From Ideonella sp. (lineage in GTDB: Bacteria > Pseudomonadota > Gammaproteobacteria > Burkholderiales > Burkholderiaceae_C), in the NCBI GenBank assembly GCA_015075165.1, contig JABTUY010000005.1, forward strand, positions 400,714 to 464,713: DNA of 64,000 nucleotides, given 5' to 3'. Positions 45,387 to 52,607 of this stretch are shown in pieces. Position numbers and translations under genes: made by a program. Under the pieces are notes generated by a model. It worked only from the letters and a program-made list of their open reading frames with translations. It made no database searches and was not told the origin of the DNA. Numbering within the stretch: position 1 is the stretch's first letter; each line of letters begins with the position of its first letter.

Positions 45387-46280
45387 ATGAAGACCCCGTC
45401 TCCGATCGCCGTCGCCTTCCGCGAAGTGCGCCACTTCAAGCCGGACGACTGGCTGCACTGCGAAGACCTGGCCGTGCGCGGCCGGCTGCACGATTGGACG
45501 ATTCCGGCGCACCGCCACGAGGGCCTGCACCAGTTCCAGTGGCTCGGGAGCGGCAATGCCGAGGTGGTGTTCGACAGCGTGCCGCGCCGGGTTCAGGCGC
45601 CGGCCGCCCTGATGGTGGCGTCGGGCTGCGTGCACGCATTTCGCTACGCCGCCGACAGCGTCGGCATGCAGGTGTCGGTGCCGAGCGCACGGCTGGCGGT
45701 CGCCTTTGCCGCCACACCGCTGCTGGCCGCGCGATTGACGACGTCGTGCGTGCTGCCGGCCGATCGCGTGCGCCGCGACCGGCAGCAGGTGAAGCGCTTG
45801 TTTGCCGATCTCGCCGCGGAGTTCGAGCAGGCGGCGCCCGGCCGCACCGATGCGCTGGCTGCTCGTTTGCTGCTGCTGGCCACTTGGTTCCTGCGCGAGG
45901 CCGGCGACGTGCCGGCCGAGCAGGCGCGCTGCTCATGGCGCGACACGCTGGTGCAGCGCTATCGCGCGCTGCTCGAGTTGCAGCTCAAGCGCCACCAGCC
46001 GATCGGCCGCTATGCGCAGCAGCTCGGCGTGACACCCGACCACCTGAGCCGCGTCTGCCGAAACGTGACGGGCCTCTCGGCGCTCGACCTGCTGCACGAG
46101 CGGCTCGTGCTCGAGGCGCGCCGGCTGCTGGCCTATACCGAAGCGCCGGTGACCGATGTGGCGCGCGAACTCGGCTTCGACGATGCTGCGTACTTCAGCC
46201 GCTTCTTCGCGCGGCGCGCCGGGCTGGCGCCGCAGGCCTATCGCTCGGCGCTGCAGCAAGGGCAGGCCATGCCGCCGTGA
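45387..46280 (+). CDS. AraC family regulator (cupin N-domain, PobR-like)
   Basis: A 297-residue regulator. A cupin sensor domain is at the N-terminus (PAHRHEGLHQFQWLGSGNAE ... MVASGCVHAFRY) and a double helix-turn-helix at the C-terminus (IGRYAQQLGVTPDHLSRVCR; VTDVARELGFDDAAYFSRFF; RRAGLAPQAYR). ATG 45387 is chosen over 45348. PobR-like proteins respond to aromatic acids such as 4-hydroxybenzoate. It is divergent from the Bug/ThDP operon (105 bases), the likely target. Confidence 0.86.
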   Translation: MKTPSPIAVAFREVRHFKPDDWLHCEDLAVRGRLHDWTIPAHRHEGLHQFQWLGSGNAEVVFDSVPRRVQAPAALMVASGCVHAFRYAADSVGMQVSVPSARLAVAFAATPLLAARLTTSCVLPADRVRRDRQQVKRLFADLAAEFEQAAPGRTDALAARLLLLATWFLREAGDVPAEQARCSWRDTLVQRYRALLELQLKRHQPIGRYAQQLGVTPDHLSRVCRNVTGLSALDLLHERLVLEARRLLAYTEAPVTDVARELGFDDAAYFSRFFARRAGLAPQAYRSALQQGQAMPP

Positions 46281-46477
46281 GCAACGGCCGCCGTTCGGCG
46301 ATCGCGCTCCGTCGCCGCGTTGCCGCGCACCGAAACCGGTAAGCTGCAGCCAAGTCGGGCCGCGCGACGGCGCCGCACGCTGAACAGGCGACGCGCTGGC
46401 GCGCCGAACCGTGCGGAGGGTCGGCGGCGCCCGGACCGCGAGATCCGCGCGCAGCGCATCTTCAAGGAGCCACCGAA

Positions 46478-46531
46478 GTGACGGAATTGATCAACGCCCG
46501 CGGCAGACCGTCGAAGAGGCCGGCATCGTGA
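46478..46531 (+). other. Short coupled ORF (17 codons) before the thioesterase
   Basis: AAGGAG at 46464-46469 precedes GTG 46478, which opens a frame encoding MTELINARGRPSKRPAS; its stop overlaps the thioesterase GTG start as GTGA. It looks like a leader peptide or the stub of a deleted upstream gene. The ribosome site is better than anything directly before the thioesterase. Confidence 0.35.
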
Positions 46532-46965
46532 GCCGATTCGTGCGCCCGCGCCGCATCCGCTTCTCGGACTGCGACCCGGCCGGCATCGTCTTCTACCCGC
46601 AGTACTTCGTGATGTTCAACGATCTCGTCGAGCAGTGGATCGACGACGTGTTGCAGGTCAGCCACCGCGAGCTGGTGATCGGCCGCGGCATCGGCCTGCC
46701 CACGGTGCATCTCGAGGTCGACTTCACCGCGGTGAGCCGCATGGGCGACGCGGTGTCGCTCGCGCTCGAGGACGAACGCATCGGCGATCGATCGCTCGGG
46801 CTGAAGCTGCAATGCACCGGCAACGGCCGGGCCGACGACGTGCGCATGAGCATGCGCCAGGTGGTCGTCACCACGTCGCTGCGCGACCACCGCTCGGTGG
46901 CGATGCCGGCCGACCTGCGCGCCGCGATCGAGCGCTTCGTGGCCGCGCCGGGAGTGGCGGGGTAG
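46528..46965 (+). CDS. 4-hydroxybenzoyl-CoA thioesterase family protein
   Basis: A 145-residue hotdog-fold thioesterase. The active-site segment RFSDCDPAGIVFYPQYF carries the catalytic Asp of the 4HBT group, and LPTVHLEVDFTAVSRMGDAV forms the central strand. Start GTG 46528 is used because homology begins at once; the frame is open to 46411. Function: hydrolysis of an aryl- or acyl-CoA thioester. It lies 247 bases after the PobR-like regulator, in keeping with an aromatic-acid theme, but substrate is unproven. Confidence 0.87.
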   Translation: MSRFVRPRRIRFSDCDPAGIVFYPQYFVMFNDLVEQWIDDVLQVSHRELVIGRGIGLPTVHLEVDFTAVSRMGDAVSLALEDERIGDRSLGLKLQCTGNGRADDVRMSMRQVVVTTSLRDHRSVAMPADLRAAIERFVAAPGVAG

Positions 46966-47081
46966 GCGGATCGGGGCGTTGCCCGGCAGCCACCGGCATC
47001 GGCCTGATCGCCTGCCGTGGCGGCGTGCGGCCTCCGCCAGCGGCGTCACTCCGCATCCGGCAGCCCACTCGGGTTGCGTTG

Positions 47082-47108
47082 CTCAATACGTTGAGTAAAA
47101 ATACTCAA
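47082..47108. promoter_or_regulatory. Overlapping inverted repeats before the DUF4143 gene
   Basis: A perfect TTGAGTA-AAAA-TACTCAA dyad (47091-47108) is preceded by CTCAA-TACG-TTGAG (47082-47095) sharing its left arm, so three half-sites stand in a row. The sequence is strikingly AT-rich for this genome and ends 4 bases before the start codon. It looks like an operator for a repressor, perhaps encoded elsewhere. Confidence 0.6.
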
Positions 47109-47112
47109 TGCC

Positions 47113-48318
47113 GTGAGCAAAAAAAAGGCCGACTTCCGGCGCCCCCAGGCAGCCGTGCTCGCCGCGCGGCTCGGCGAGCCGCGCCGGTTCGTGCAGGTGG
47201 TGGCGGGCCCGCGCCAGGTCGGCAAGTCCACGCTGGTGCAGCAGGTTGCCGCCGGCCTCGCGGCGCCGGTGCGCTACGTCAGCGCCGACGAGCCGACGCT
47301 GCGCGGCGCCGACTGGATCGGCCAGCAATGGGAGGCCGCGCGGCTCGAAGCCGGCGGCAAGGCTGGCGCCGTGCTGGTGCTCGACGAGATCCAGAAGATC
47401 CCGGCGTGGTCCGAGACCGTCAAGCGGCTGTGGGACGAAGACACGCGCAGGAAGCGGCCGCTCAAGGTGGTGCTGCTCGGGTCGGCGCCGTTGCTGATCG
47501 CGCAGGGCCTGACCGAGAGCCTGGCCGGCCGCTTCGAGACGCTGCGCCTGCCGCACTGGTCGTACAGCGAGATGCGCGCGGCGTTCGGCTTCACGCTCGA
47601 TCAGTACCTGGTGTTCGGTGGCTACCCCGGCGCCGCGCCGCTGGCGCACCACCCCGCGCGCTGGTCGCGCTACATCGCCGACAGCCTGATCGAGACCTCG
47701 ATCTCGCGCGACGTGCTGTTGCTCACGCGGGTGGACAAACCGGCGCTGCTGCGGCGGCTGTTCGAACTGGCCTGCCGCTACTCCGGCCAGGTGCTCTCGT
47801 ACACCAAGATGCTCGGCCAGCTGCAGGACGCCGGCAACTCGACCACGCTCGCGCACTACCTCGATCTGCTCGCCGCCGCCGGCATGGTCTGCGGCCTGCC
47901 CAAGTACGCCGGCGACGCCGCGCGCAGCCGTGCATCGAGCCCGAAGCTGCAGGTGCTCAACACCGCACTGATGACCGTGGCCAGCGGCGCGAGCCCGCAC
48001 GAGGCGCGCACCGACCGCGAGTTTCGCGGTCGTCTCGTCGAGTCGGCGGTGGGCGCGCATCTGGCCAACGCCGCGGCCGCCGGCGAGTGCGAGGTGTTCT
48101 ACTGGCGCGAGCGCGGGCAGGAAGTCGACTTCGTCGTCCGCGCGCGCAACCGCCTGGTGGCCATCGAGGTCAAGAGCGGCCGGGCGCCGCAGGCCCACGC
48201 GGGCACGGCAGCGTTTGCCTCGGCATTCAAGGTGCGACGCACGCTGCTCGTGGGCGGCGATGGCGTCGGCGTGGAAGAGTTCCTCGCGAAGCCGGTGACC
48301 CATTGGCTGGCGGAGTGA
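47113..48318 (+). CDS. AAA ATPase with C-terminal DUF4143 domain
   Basis: A 401-residue protein. Walker A is VVAGPRQVGKSTLVQQ, Walker B AVLVLDEIQKI, sensor-like LLGSAPLL. The second half is DUF4143, containing the nuclease-like pattern REFRGRLVESAVGAHL, EVFYWRERGQEVDFVV and VAIEVKSG (E, D, E-X-K spacing as in PD-(D/E)XK folds). Such genes are widespread in mobile regions and suspected to act in defence or toxin-like functions, without a firm assignment. GTG 47113 (MSKKKADFRR) follows a palindromic operator-like site. It marks the left side of the mobile debris ending at the integrase. Confidence 0.88.
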   Translation: MSKKKADFRRPQAAVLAARLGEPRRFVQVVAGPRQVGKSTLVQQVAAGLAAPVRYVSADEPTLRGADWIGQQWEAARLEAGGKAGAVLVLDEIQKIPAWSETVKRLWDEDTRRKRPLKVVLLGSAPLLIAQGLTESLAGRFETLRLPHWSYSEMRAAFGFTLDQYLVFGGYPGAAPLAHHPARWSRYIADSLIETSISRDVLLLTRVDKPALLRRLFELACRYSGQVLSYTKMLGQLQDAGNSTTLAHYLDLLAAAGMVCGLPKYAGDAARSRASSPKLQVLNTALMTVASGASPHEARTDREFRGRLVESAVGAHLANAAAAGECEVFYWRERGQEVDFVVRARNRLVAIEVKSGRAPQAHAGTAAFASAFKVRRTLLVGGDGVGVEEFLAKPVTHWLAE

Positions 48319-48426
48319 GGGGCTCCGTGGAAGGAAGGGCGCGTGGGGCCGATCCCTTGATCTCTGGTGTGTTCTGCCGTTGGGCGAACGTATTGCTCGG
48401 TGTGGCGCGTTGCGTCGATGACCTGC

Positions 48427-48654
48427 TCACGGGGCATCTGCAAAGGCCTGTGGCGACACCACGCGCGATCGCATCGCGGCGTCGCGCTGCAGCGCATTGC
48501 CACCTGTGACGAGCAACAGGTCCGGCTTGGCTGCCAGCAGGTCCCACAGAAGCTGATCGTCGGGGTCTGGCGCCGGCGAGCCGACGCCTGGGGGCGAGAC
48601 GATGGCGTGCTGCGCGATGTCTGTCCCTCGCAACTGGCAGCCGAGGGGGGACAC
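48427..48654 (-). pseudogene. C-terminal remnant of a PIN-domain toxin
   Basis: The 75 codons include DPDDQLLWDLLAAKPDLLLV followed by TGG and VVSPQAFAD, the last acidic block and tail of PIN_3-type RNase toxins (about 135 residues when whole). The N-terminal half with the first catalytic Asp (LDTN) is not found in any frame upstream, so the gene is truncated. No antitoxin is recognised. The frame stays open upstream without a good start. Confidence 0.5.
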
Positions 48655-49124
48655 CTGATGTAGGTCCCTCGCTAGAGTGCGTGGCGCGCCCGGCGAGGCG
48701 CAAGTGGCTGCGAAGCCCTGCTGCGGCCCCGTCGTCCGGTTGAGGATTCGTCATACATTGCAGCCCTCGTCGTTGCTGGGGGCTGAAACGATGCATTGGG
48801 GAACGGGCCGGTGGTGCTCGGCGTGCAGGATGGTGGCCTTCCCTTAGAACGTTCGTGACAGCTCGAGTGCGGTCACCTCGCGCTTCCAGTCGGTGAACGC
48901 GGCTGGGAAGTCATCGACGACCCACGCTCGAACGGCGTGCTGCCCGGTCGGCCAGGCGGCGTCGATGCGATGCAGGCGCACGAAGTTGACAAACGCTAAG
49001 CAACGCGCGCGCATCGCTCTCCGGATTGCGTGGCATCGCGCCGCACCTTGCGGGATGCCGCGAGACCCACAGACCGCGCTTGACCAGCACTTCCCACGAC
49101 GCCGCGCACGCGCACGATTGCTCC
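48655..49124. other. Region without a confident gene
   Basis: This stretch holds no gene I can support. On the minus strand an open frame (48844-49245) ends AVRAWVVDDFPAAFTDWKRE then VTALELSRTF, which reads like a genuine protein tail, while another minus frame has SWEVLVKRGLWVSRHP. Together they suggest a decayed, frameshifted gene of unknown family. The sequence composition is less GC-rich than the flanks. Confidence 0.3.
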
Positions 49125-49472
49125 ATGCGCATGCCGTGGAGCAAACCGAAGCCCGATCAGCTCGAACTGCTCGATGCCGATTCCGATGCCGCGCGCGGCG
49201 ATGCAGGCATGTCATCGCCGCACGATCACACAGCTCGATCTTCACGGACAGCGACGAAAGGCAACGACGGCCACCCGCTCGTCGTGCCGCTGGATCGCAT
49301 CGCCGAAGACGCGAACAACCCGCGCACCGAGTTCCCCGACGCTGAGATCGACGAACTCGCCGATGACATCAGACAGCGCGGCATCCTGCAGCCGCTGGTC
49401 GTGCATCCCGTCGATGCGCAGGGCCGCTACCGCCTGCACTTCGGCGACAAGCGACTGCGCGCCGCGCGGCTA
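49125..49472 (+). pseudogene. Truncated ParB/Spo0J-type partition protein
   Basis: From ATG 49125 (MRMPWSKPKPDQLELL) the frame encodes the ParB N-terminal nuclease-like domain: VVPLDRIAEDANNPRTEF, ELADDIRQRGILQPLVVHPV and FGDKRLRAARLA. Similarity stops abruptly at 49472, exactly where the opposite-strand toxin gene ends; the frame then continues only as antisense of that gene. Helix-turn-helix and dimerisation domains are missing. Probably left from an integrative element or plasmid, broken by arrival of the toxin-antitoxin cassette. Confidence 0.6.
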
Positions 49473-49473
49473 G

Positions 49474-49806
49474 CTAGCGGTAGTCGCGCTCGTGTTGATC
49501 CCTGGCGGCAAGCAACACGACATCGAAGTCTCGGATGGCGAAGAGCGCGACACAGCCGCCGTGACCGAACGGGATCACGAGCTCCCGAAACCCCCTGTGC
49601 GCTTCGCATCGACGACAGGTGTGCGGTGCGAACGAAAGGATGGCCATCGCCTTCTCGACGGCATCACGAAACCGAAACAGGCAAGTGTCGTCGGGTGTGT
49701 GGCTTGCCAGCTCGCGTTCGACGATGAAGTCCTCGAGGCGTCCGATATCCTCTTGGAACGTGGCAGTTGCAAGAACGCGATAGCGGTTGCCCGATTGGCC
49801 GCTCAC
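49474..49806 (-). CDS. RelE/ParE-family toxin
   Basis: A 110-residue protein of the RelE/ParE fold: YRVLATATFQEDIGRLEDFI at the start, DAVEKAMAILSFAP in the helix pair, RGFRELVIPFGHGGCVALFA and FDVVLLAARDQHERDYR at the end, with the terminal basic/Tyr residues typical of the group. Its start overlaps the antitoxin stop by 4 bases (ATGA). Whether it cleaves mRNA or poisons gyrase cannot be told. Base composition is lower in GC than the housekeeping genes. Confidence 0.8.
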   Translation of the reverse strand: MSGQSGNRYRVLATATFQEDIGRLEDFIVERELASHTPDDTCLFRFRDAVEKAMAILSFAPHTCRRCEAHRGFRELVIPFGHGGCVALFAIRDFDVVLLAARDQHERDYR

Positions 49807-50099
49807 CTCTTCTTGGCCGCCACGGCCGAGCGGATGCGTTGCTGTGCGGCCTTGGCGCGTTGCTGCATGCCGGTCAGCAAGTCATCGACACCGACGAGCC
49901 CCACACCCTTATCCGCCAAGCGCAACGCCTTCTTGGCCCGCACGACGGCCGCGCTCTGCTGAGCACGGAACTCCGCCTCCTGGCACACGGCGTTTTCGAT
50001 GAACTGCGTCAGCGACTCGCCTTCACGCAGCGCCGCCTCGACGCTGGCCTTCGTCTCAGGCGTAACACGGATGGGCGGAAAGGTGGCGGAGCGGCTCAT
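49803..50099 (-). CDS. Antitoxin of the RelE/ParE pair (ribbon-helix-helix-like)
   Basis: A 98-residue protein: MSRSATFPPIRVTPETKASV, EAALREGESLTQFIENAV, then a basic helical tail. The first half resembles ribbon-helix-helix DNA-binding proteins of the YlcI/YnfO type, with the toxin-binding tail after it. ATG 50099 is chosen because it follows the promoter closely; the frame is open to 50150. Gene order antitoxin-toxin with overlap is standard. It likely represses its own promoter at 50106-50134. Confidence 0.78.
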   Translation of the reverse strand: MSRSATFPPIRVTPETKASVEAALREGESLTQFIENAVCQEAEFRAQQSAAVVRAKKALRLADKGVGLVGVDDLLTGMQQRAKAAQQRIRSAVAAKKR

Positions 50100-50105
50100 G
50101 AGCAA

Positions 50106-50134
50106 ATCGTATAGCAAGTGAGATACAAGGTCAA
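50106..50134 (-). promoter_or_regulatory. Promoter of the toxin-antitoxin operon
   Basis: On the minus strand TTGACC (50129-50134) and TACGAT (50106-50111) are 17 bases apart, ending 6 bases before the antitoxin ATG. That spacing would give a very short or leaderless message. The -35 box overlaps the end of the integrase gene. Confidence 0.55.
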
Positions 50135-51474
50135 AGCGTGACCTCCGCACCTGCGGGAGTCAGCGCGGTCGCCCGCTGGACTTTGCCCGGCTTCACGCGC
50201 CCGGCCGCAGGCCCCACGCTCGGTCGATGAGCCACGCCCTTGCCCCGCTCGATTCGTTCGAGCAATGCTGCCCATGATCCAAGCGCCGCGCGCCGCTCTG
50301 CGAAATAGTCGTGGCGGTCGTAGACGCCCTCGACGTTGCCCAGCTTGTGATTGAGCGACCGTTCGGCGACGAAGCGATAGACGCCCAGACCCGCCAGGTG
50401 CGTCCGAGCCGTCCGGCGCATGTCGTGCACGGTGAAGTGCTCGATGTCGAGCACCTTCAAGCGCTTGAGCGCAACGTTCAGCGTGTCGGGGCCGACATGC
50501 TCGAAGCGATTGCGGCGAGGCTCGCCTTGACGAATTCGAACGAGCCGTCGCGCAGGAAAGACATAGGGCTTGCCGAAGGAGAACACCCGCGCCTCCTTCA
50601 ACCAAGCGATGACCGGCGGCGCGAGCGGGATGCGGATAGCGGCCCGAGTCTTTGTGCCCTCGCTTTCGAGCGTCCATACCCCGGCCCCGATATCGAAGGA
50701 CTCCCACCGCGCAGACAGCAGTTCCATTTTGCGCACGCACAGCGCGAGGAGCAGCCATACCGCCAACTCGTTCTCGCGGCCGAAGTTCGGAGTGCGCCGT
50801 ATCGCCAACGCGAGTTGCTCCAGTTCCTCCAGCGTCAGCCAACGGTCTCGCGAGACTTCTTCGCCGCCGGCATCGATCAAATCGAAGTCGGCAGCCGCGT
50901 TGCGCTCGATCCAGTGATTGCGTACCGCCATCCTGAGCATTCGGCTCATGTAGCGCAGCGCGTCATTGGCGACGGTCGGCGCGCCACCGGCCACGATTCG
51001 CGTGAGCACGCGATCCACGTGAACCGGCCTCACGTCGGGCGGCGCGATCGACCCGAGCACCGGATTGATGTGCCTGCGGAGCACTCGCGAAACGACTTCC
51101 GGGTGCTTGTGTCGCGGCTCGATGTACCTCGCGAACCAGAGTTCGCTGAGTCGCTGGACGGTCGGCACTTCGAGCGCCATCGTCTTCTCCGCCTGCTTGA
51201 CCGCAGCGACATCGATGCCGCGCTCGATCTGCTCTCGATCGCGCCGCGCTTGATTGCGAGCATCCTTCAGCGAGAGTTCCGGGTATCGGCCGAGCACCTT
51301 CTCTCTCGATCGCCCGTTGATGCGAAAGCGAAGAACCCACGAGGCCTTGCCCGATCGCGCCGACATCGGGCTCGCAACGAAGGTCAAGCCTTCGCCCACG
51401 CCGCGATCAACGGCACCTGCAGCGAGCCACGCCTTCAACTCGCGATCGGTGATCGGTCTGTTCAGTCTGTTCAT
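50131..51474 (-). CDS. Tyrosine recombinase/integrase (P4-like)
   Basis: A 447-residue site-specific integrase of the P4-like group. N-terminal arm-binding domain: VDRGVGEGLTFVAS, SWVLRFRINGRSREKVLGRY and LKDARNQARRDREQIERGID. Catalytic residues: Arg in LALCVRKMELLSARWESFD, the HDMRRTARTHLA box, His in LNHKLGNVEG and the nucleophile Tyr in VYDRHDYFAER. ATG 51474 (MNRLNRPITD) has AGGAGAG before it. It seems intact. The gene abuts yicC, and toxin-antitoxin genes are directly downstream. No attachment repeat pair could be found by eye. Confidence 0.9.
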   Translation of the reverse strand: MNRLNRPITDRELKAWLAAGAVDRGVGEGLTFVASPMSARSGKASWVLRFRINGRSREKVLGRYPELSLKDARNQARRDREQIERGIDVAAVKQAEKTMALEVPTVQRLSELWFARYIEPRHKHPEVVSRVLRRHINPVLGSIAPPDVRPVHVDRVLTRIVAGGAPTVANDALRYMSRMLRMAVRNHWIERNAAADFDLIDAGGEEVSRDRWLTLEELEQLALAIRRTPNFGRENELAVWLLLALCVRKMELLSARWESFDIGAGVWTLESEGTKTRAAIRIPLAPPVIAWLKEARVFSFGKPYVFPARRLVRIRQGEPRRNRFEHVGPDTLNVALKRLKVLDIEHFTVHDMRRTARTHLAGLGVYRFVAERSLNHKLGNVEGVYDRHDYFAERRAALGSWAALLERIERGKGVAHRPSVGPAAGRVKPGKVQRATALTPAGAEVTL

Positions 51475-51494
51475 CCCATCCTCTCCTTCGAGGC

Positions 51495-51565
51495 TGTGGG
51501 GTTCGGAGTCGGGAAGCCGCGCGAAAAGCGCCGCGCACCCTCCGAACCCCACAATAAACCCCACA
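51495..51565. repeat. Inverted and direct repeats upstream of the integrase
   Basis: Perfect 14-base arms TGTGGGGTTCGGAG (51495-51508) and its complement (51540-51553) surround a GC-rich loop with an inner GCGC/GCGC stem. A further TGTGGGGTT copy on the minus strand lies at 51557-51565, giving three copies of this 9-mer. Candidates are integrase arm-binding sites, an attachment site or an operator. Confidence 0.5.
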
Positions 51566-51590
51566 GAGTGCGCGCGCTTCGCTGCAACGC

Positions 51591-51609
51591 CCTGGGACAG
51601 CCTGGGACA
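51591..51609 (+). repeat. Short direct repeat near the integrase/yicC junction
   Basis: CCTGGGACA occurs twice, at 51591-51599 and 51601-51609. Followed by an AT-rich stretch up to 51650 before the yicC stop. It may mark the junction of the inserted block. Confidence 0.3.
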
Positions 51610-51672
51610 AAGAGACCTTACACCACAACAGGTTAGCTGGTTTGCGGGGGTCGATTGGGACCTCCAGAAACC

Positions 51673-52578
51673 TCACTCCAAGTTCTGCACCTGCTCGCGC
51701 AGCTGCTCGATCAGCACCTTCATGTCCACCGCGATGGCGGTCAGCTCCAGCGTGGCCGATTTCGAGCCGAGCGTGTTGGCCTCGCGGTGCAGCTCCTGGA
51801 TCAGGAAGTCGAGCCGCTTGCCGATCTCGCCGCCCGCGCCGAGCAGGCGCTCGATCTCGTCGAGGTGCGAGCGCAGTCGCGCCAGCTCCTCGGCCACGTC
51901 GATGCGCAGCGCGAACGCGGCCGCTTCGCTCAGTGCGCGTTCGCGCGGCGCATCGGTGTCGCTGCCGGCGCCGGCTGCGGCGAGCGCCTCGTTCCAGCGC
52001 TCGATGAAGCGCTGCTGCTGCCGCTGCACCAGCGCCGGCACCAGCGGCTCGGCCTGTTGCGCGAGCGCGCGCAGCTGCTGCACGCGCTCGCGCAGCACGG
52101 CCACCAGCCGCGCGCCCTCGCGCGCGCGCGCCTCGCGCAGCGCCTGCGCGCATTCGCGCGCGGCCTGCAATGCAGCGGCCTGCAGATCATCACCGGCGCC
52201 GGCCGCGCGGCTGACCTGCAGCACCTCGTAGACGCTCAGGCCGCGCGCGGTCGGCAACCAGGCCTGCACGCTGGCCTCGAGCCGCGCCAGGCGGTTGAGC
52301 TGCTCGGCCGCGGGCAGCGCAGGGCCCGATTCGGCGTCGCGCTGCGTGACCACGCGCAACTCGACCTTGCCGCGCCGCACCTGCGCGGCTACCGCCTCGC
52401 GCAGCGCCGGTTCGAGGCTGCGCAGCTCGTCGGGCAGGCGCAATGCGAGATCGAAGAAACGCCCGTTGACAGATCGCAGCTCGACGGTGACGGCGGCGCG
52501 TGAACTCGTGCTGTCTTGCGCATGCACCGCAGGGGCTGCGGTGGCGCTCGCGAAACCGGTCATGCTGTAGACTGCCAT
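51673..52578 (-). CDS. yicC: YicC family endoribonuclease
   Basis: A 301-residue protein of the YicC family. The start MAVYSMTGFASATAA carries the hallmark SMTGF; the end LDFLIQELHREANTLGSKSA then ELTAIAVDMKVLIEQLREQVQN is the DUF1732 signature. E. coli YicC is an endoribonuclease affecting small-RNA stability. An insertion of about ten residues follows MTGFASA. Its usual downstream neighbour in relatives is gmk, which lies about 40 kb away here. Divergent from the kinase gene by 29 bases. Confidence 0.92.
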   Translation of the reverse strand: MAVYSMTGFASATAAPAVHAQDSTSSRAAVTVELRSVNGRFFDLALRLPDELRSLEPALREAVAAQVRRGKVELRVVTQRDAESGPALPAAEQLNRLARLEASVQAWLPTARGLSVYEVLQVSRAAGAGDDLQAAALQAARECAQALREARAREGARLVAVLRERVQQLRALAQQAEPLVPALVQRQQQRFIERWNEALAAAGAGSDTDAPRERALSEAAAFALRIDVAEELARLRSHLDEIERLLGAGGEIGKRLDFLIQELHREANTLGSKSATLELTAIAVDMKVLIEQLREQVQNLE

Positions 52579-52607
52579 CGCCCCTTCGCGCCCCGCAAAA
52601 TTCGATT

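Noticed and set aside
48844..49245. 133-codon minus-strand ORF as an intact gene
   Set aside because: Only the last 50 residues look protein-like; the first part is Arg/Cys-rich and a second frame holds another plausible piece, so it is described as a decayed region instead.
51495..51553. tRNA gene or tRNA fragment as integration target
   Set aside because: The fold is a simple long stem without D, anticodon and T arms; no tRNA was recognised anywhere in the window.
11367..51672. Prophage or single integrative conjugative element
   Set aside because: No capsid, tail, terminase, relaxase or type IV secretion genes are seen; most genes are ordinary metabolic ones of similar composition.
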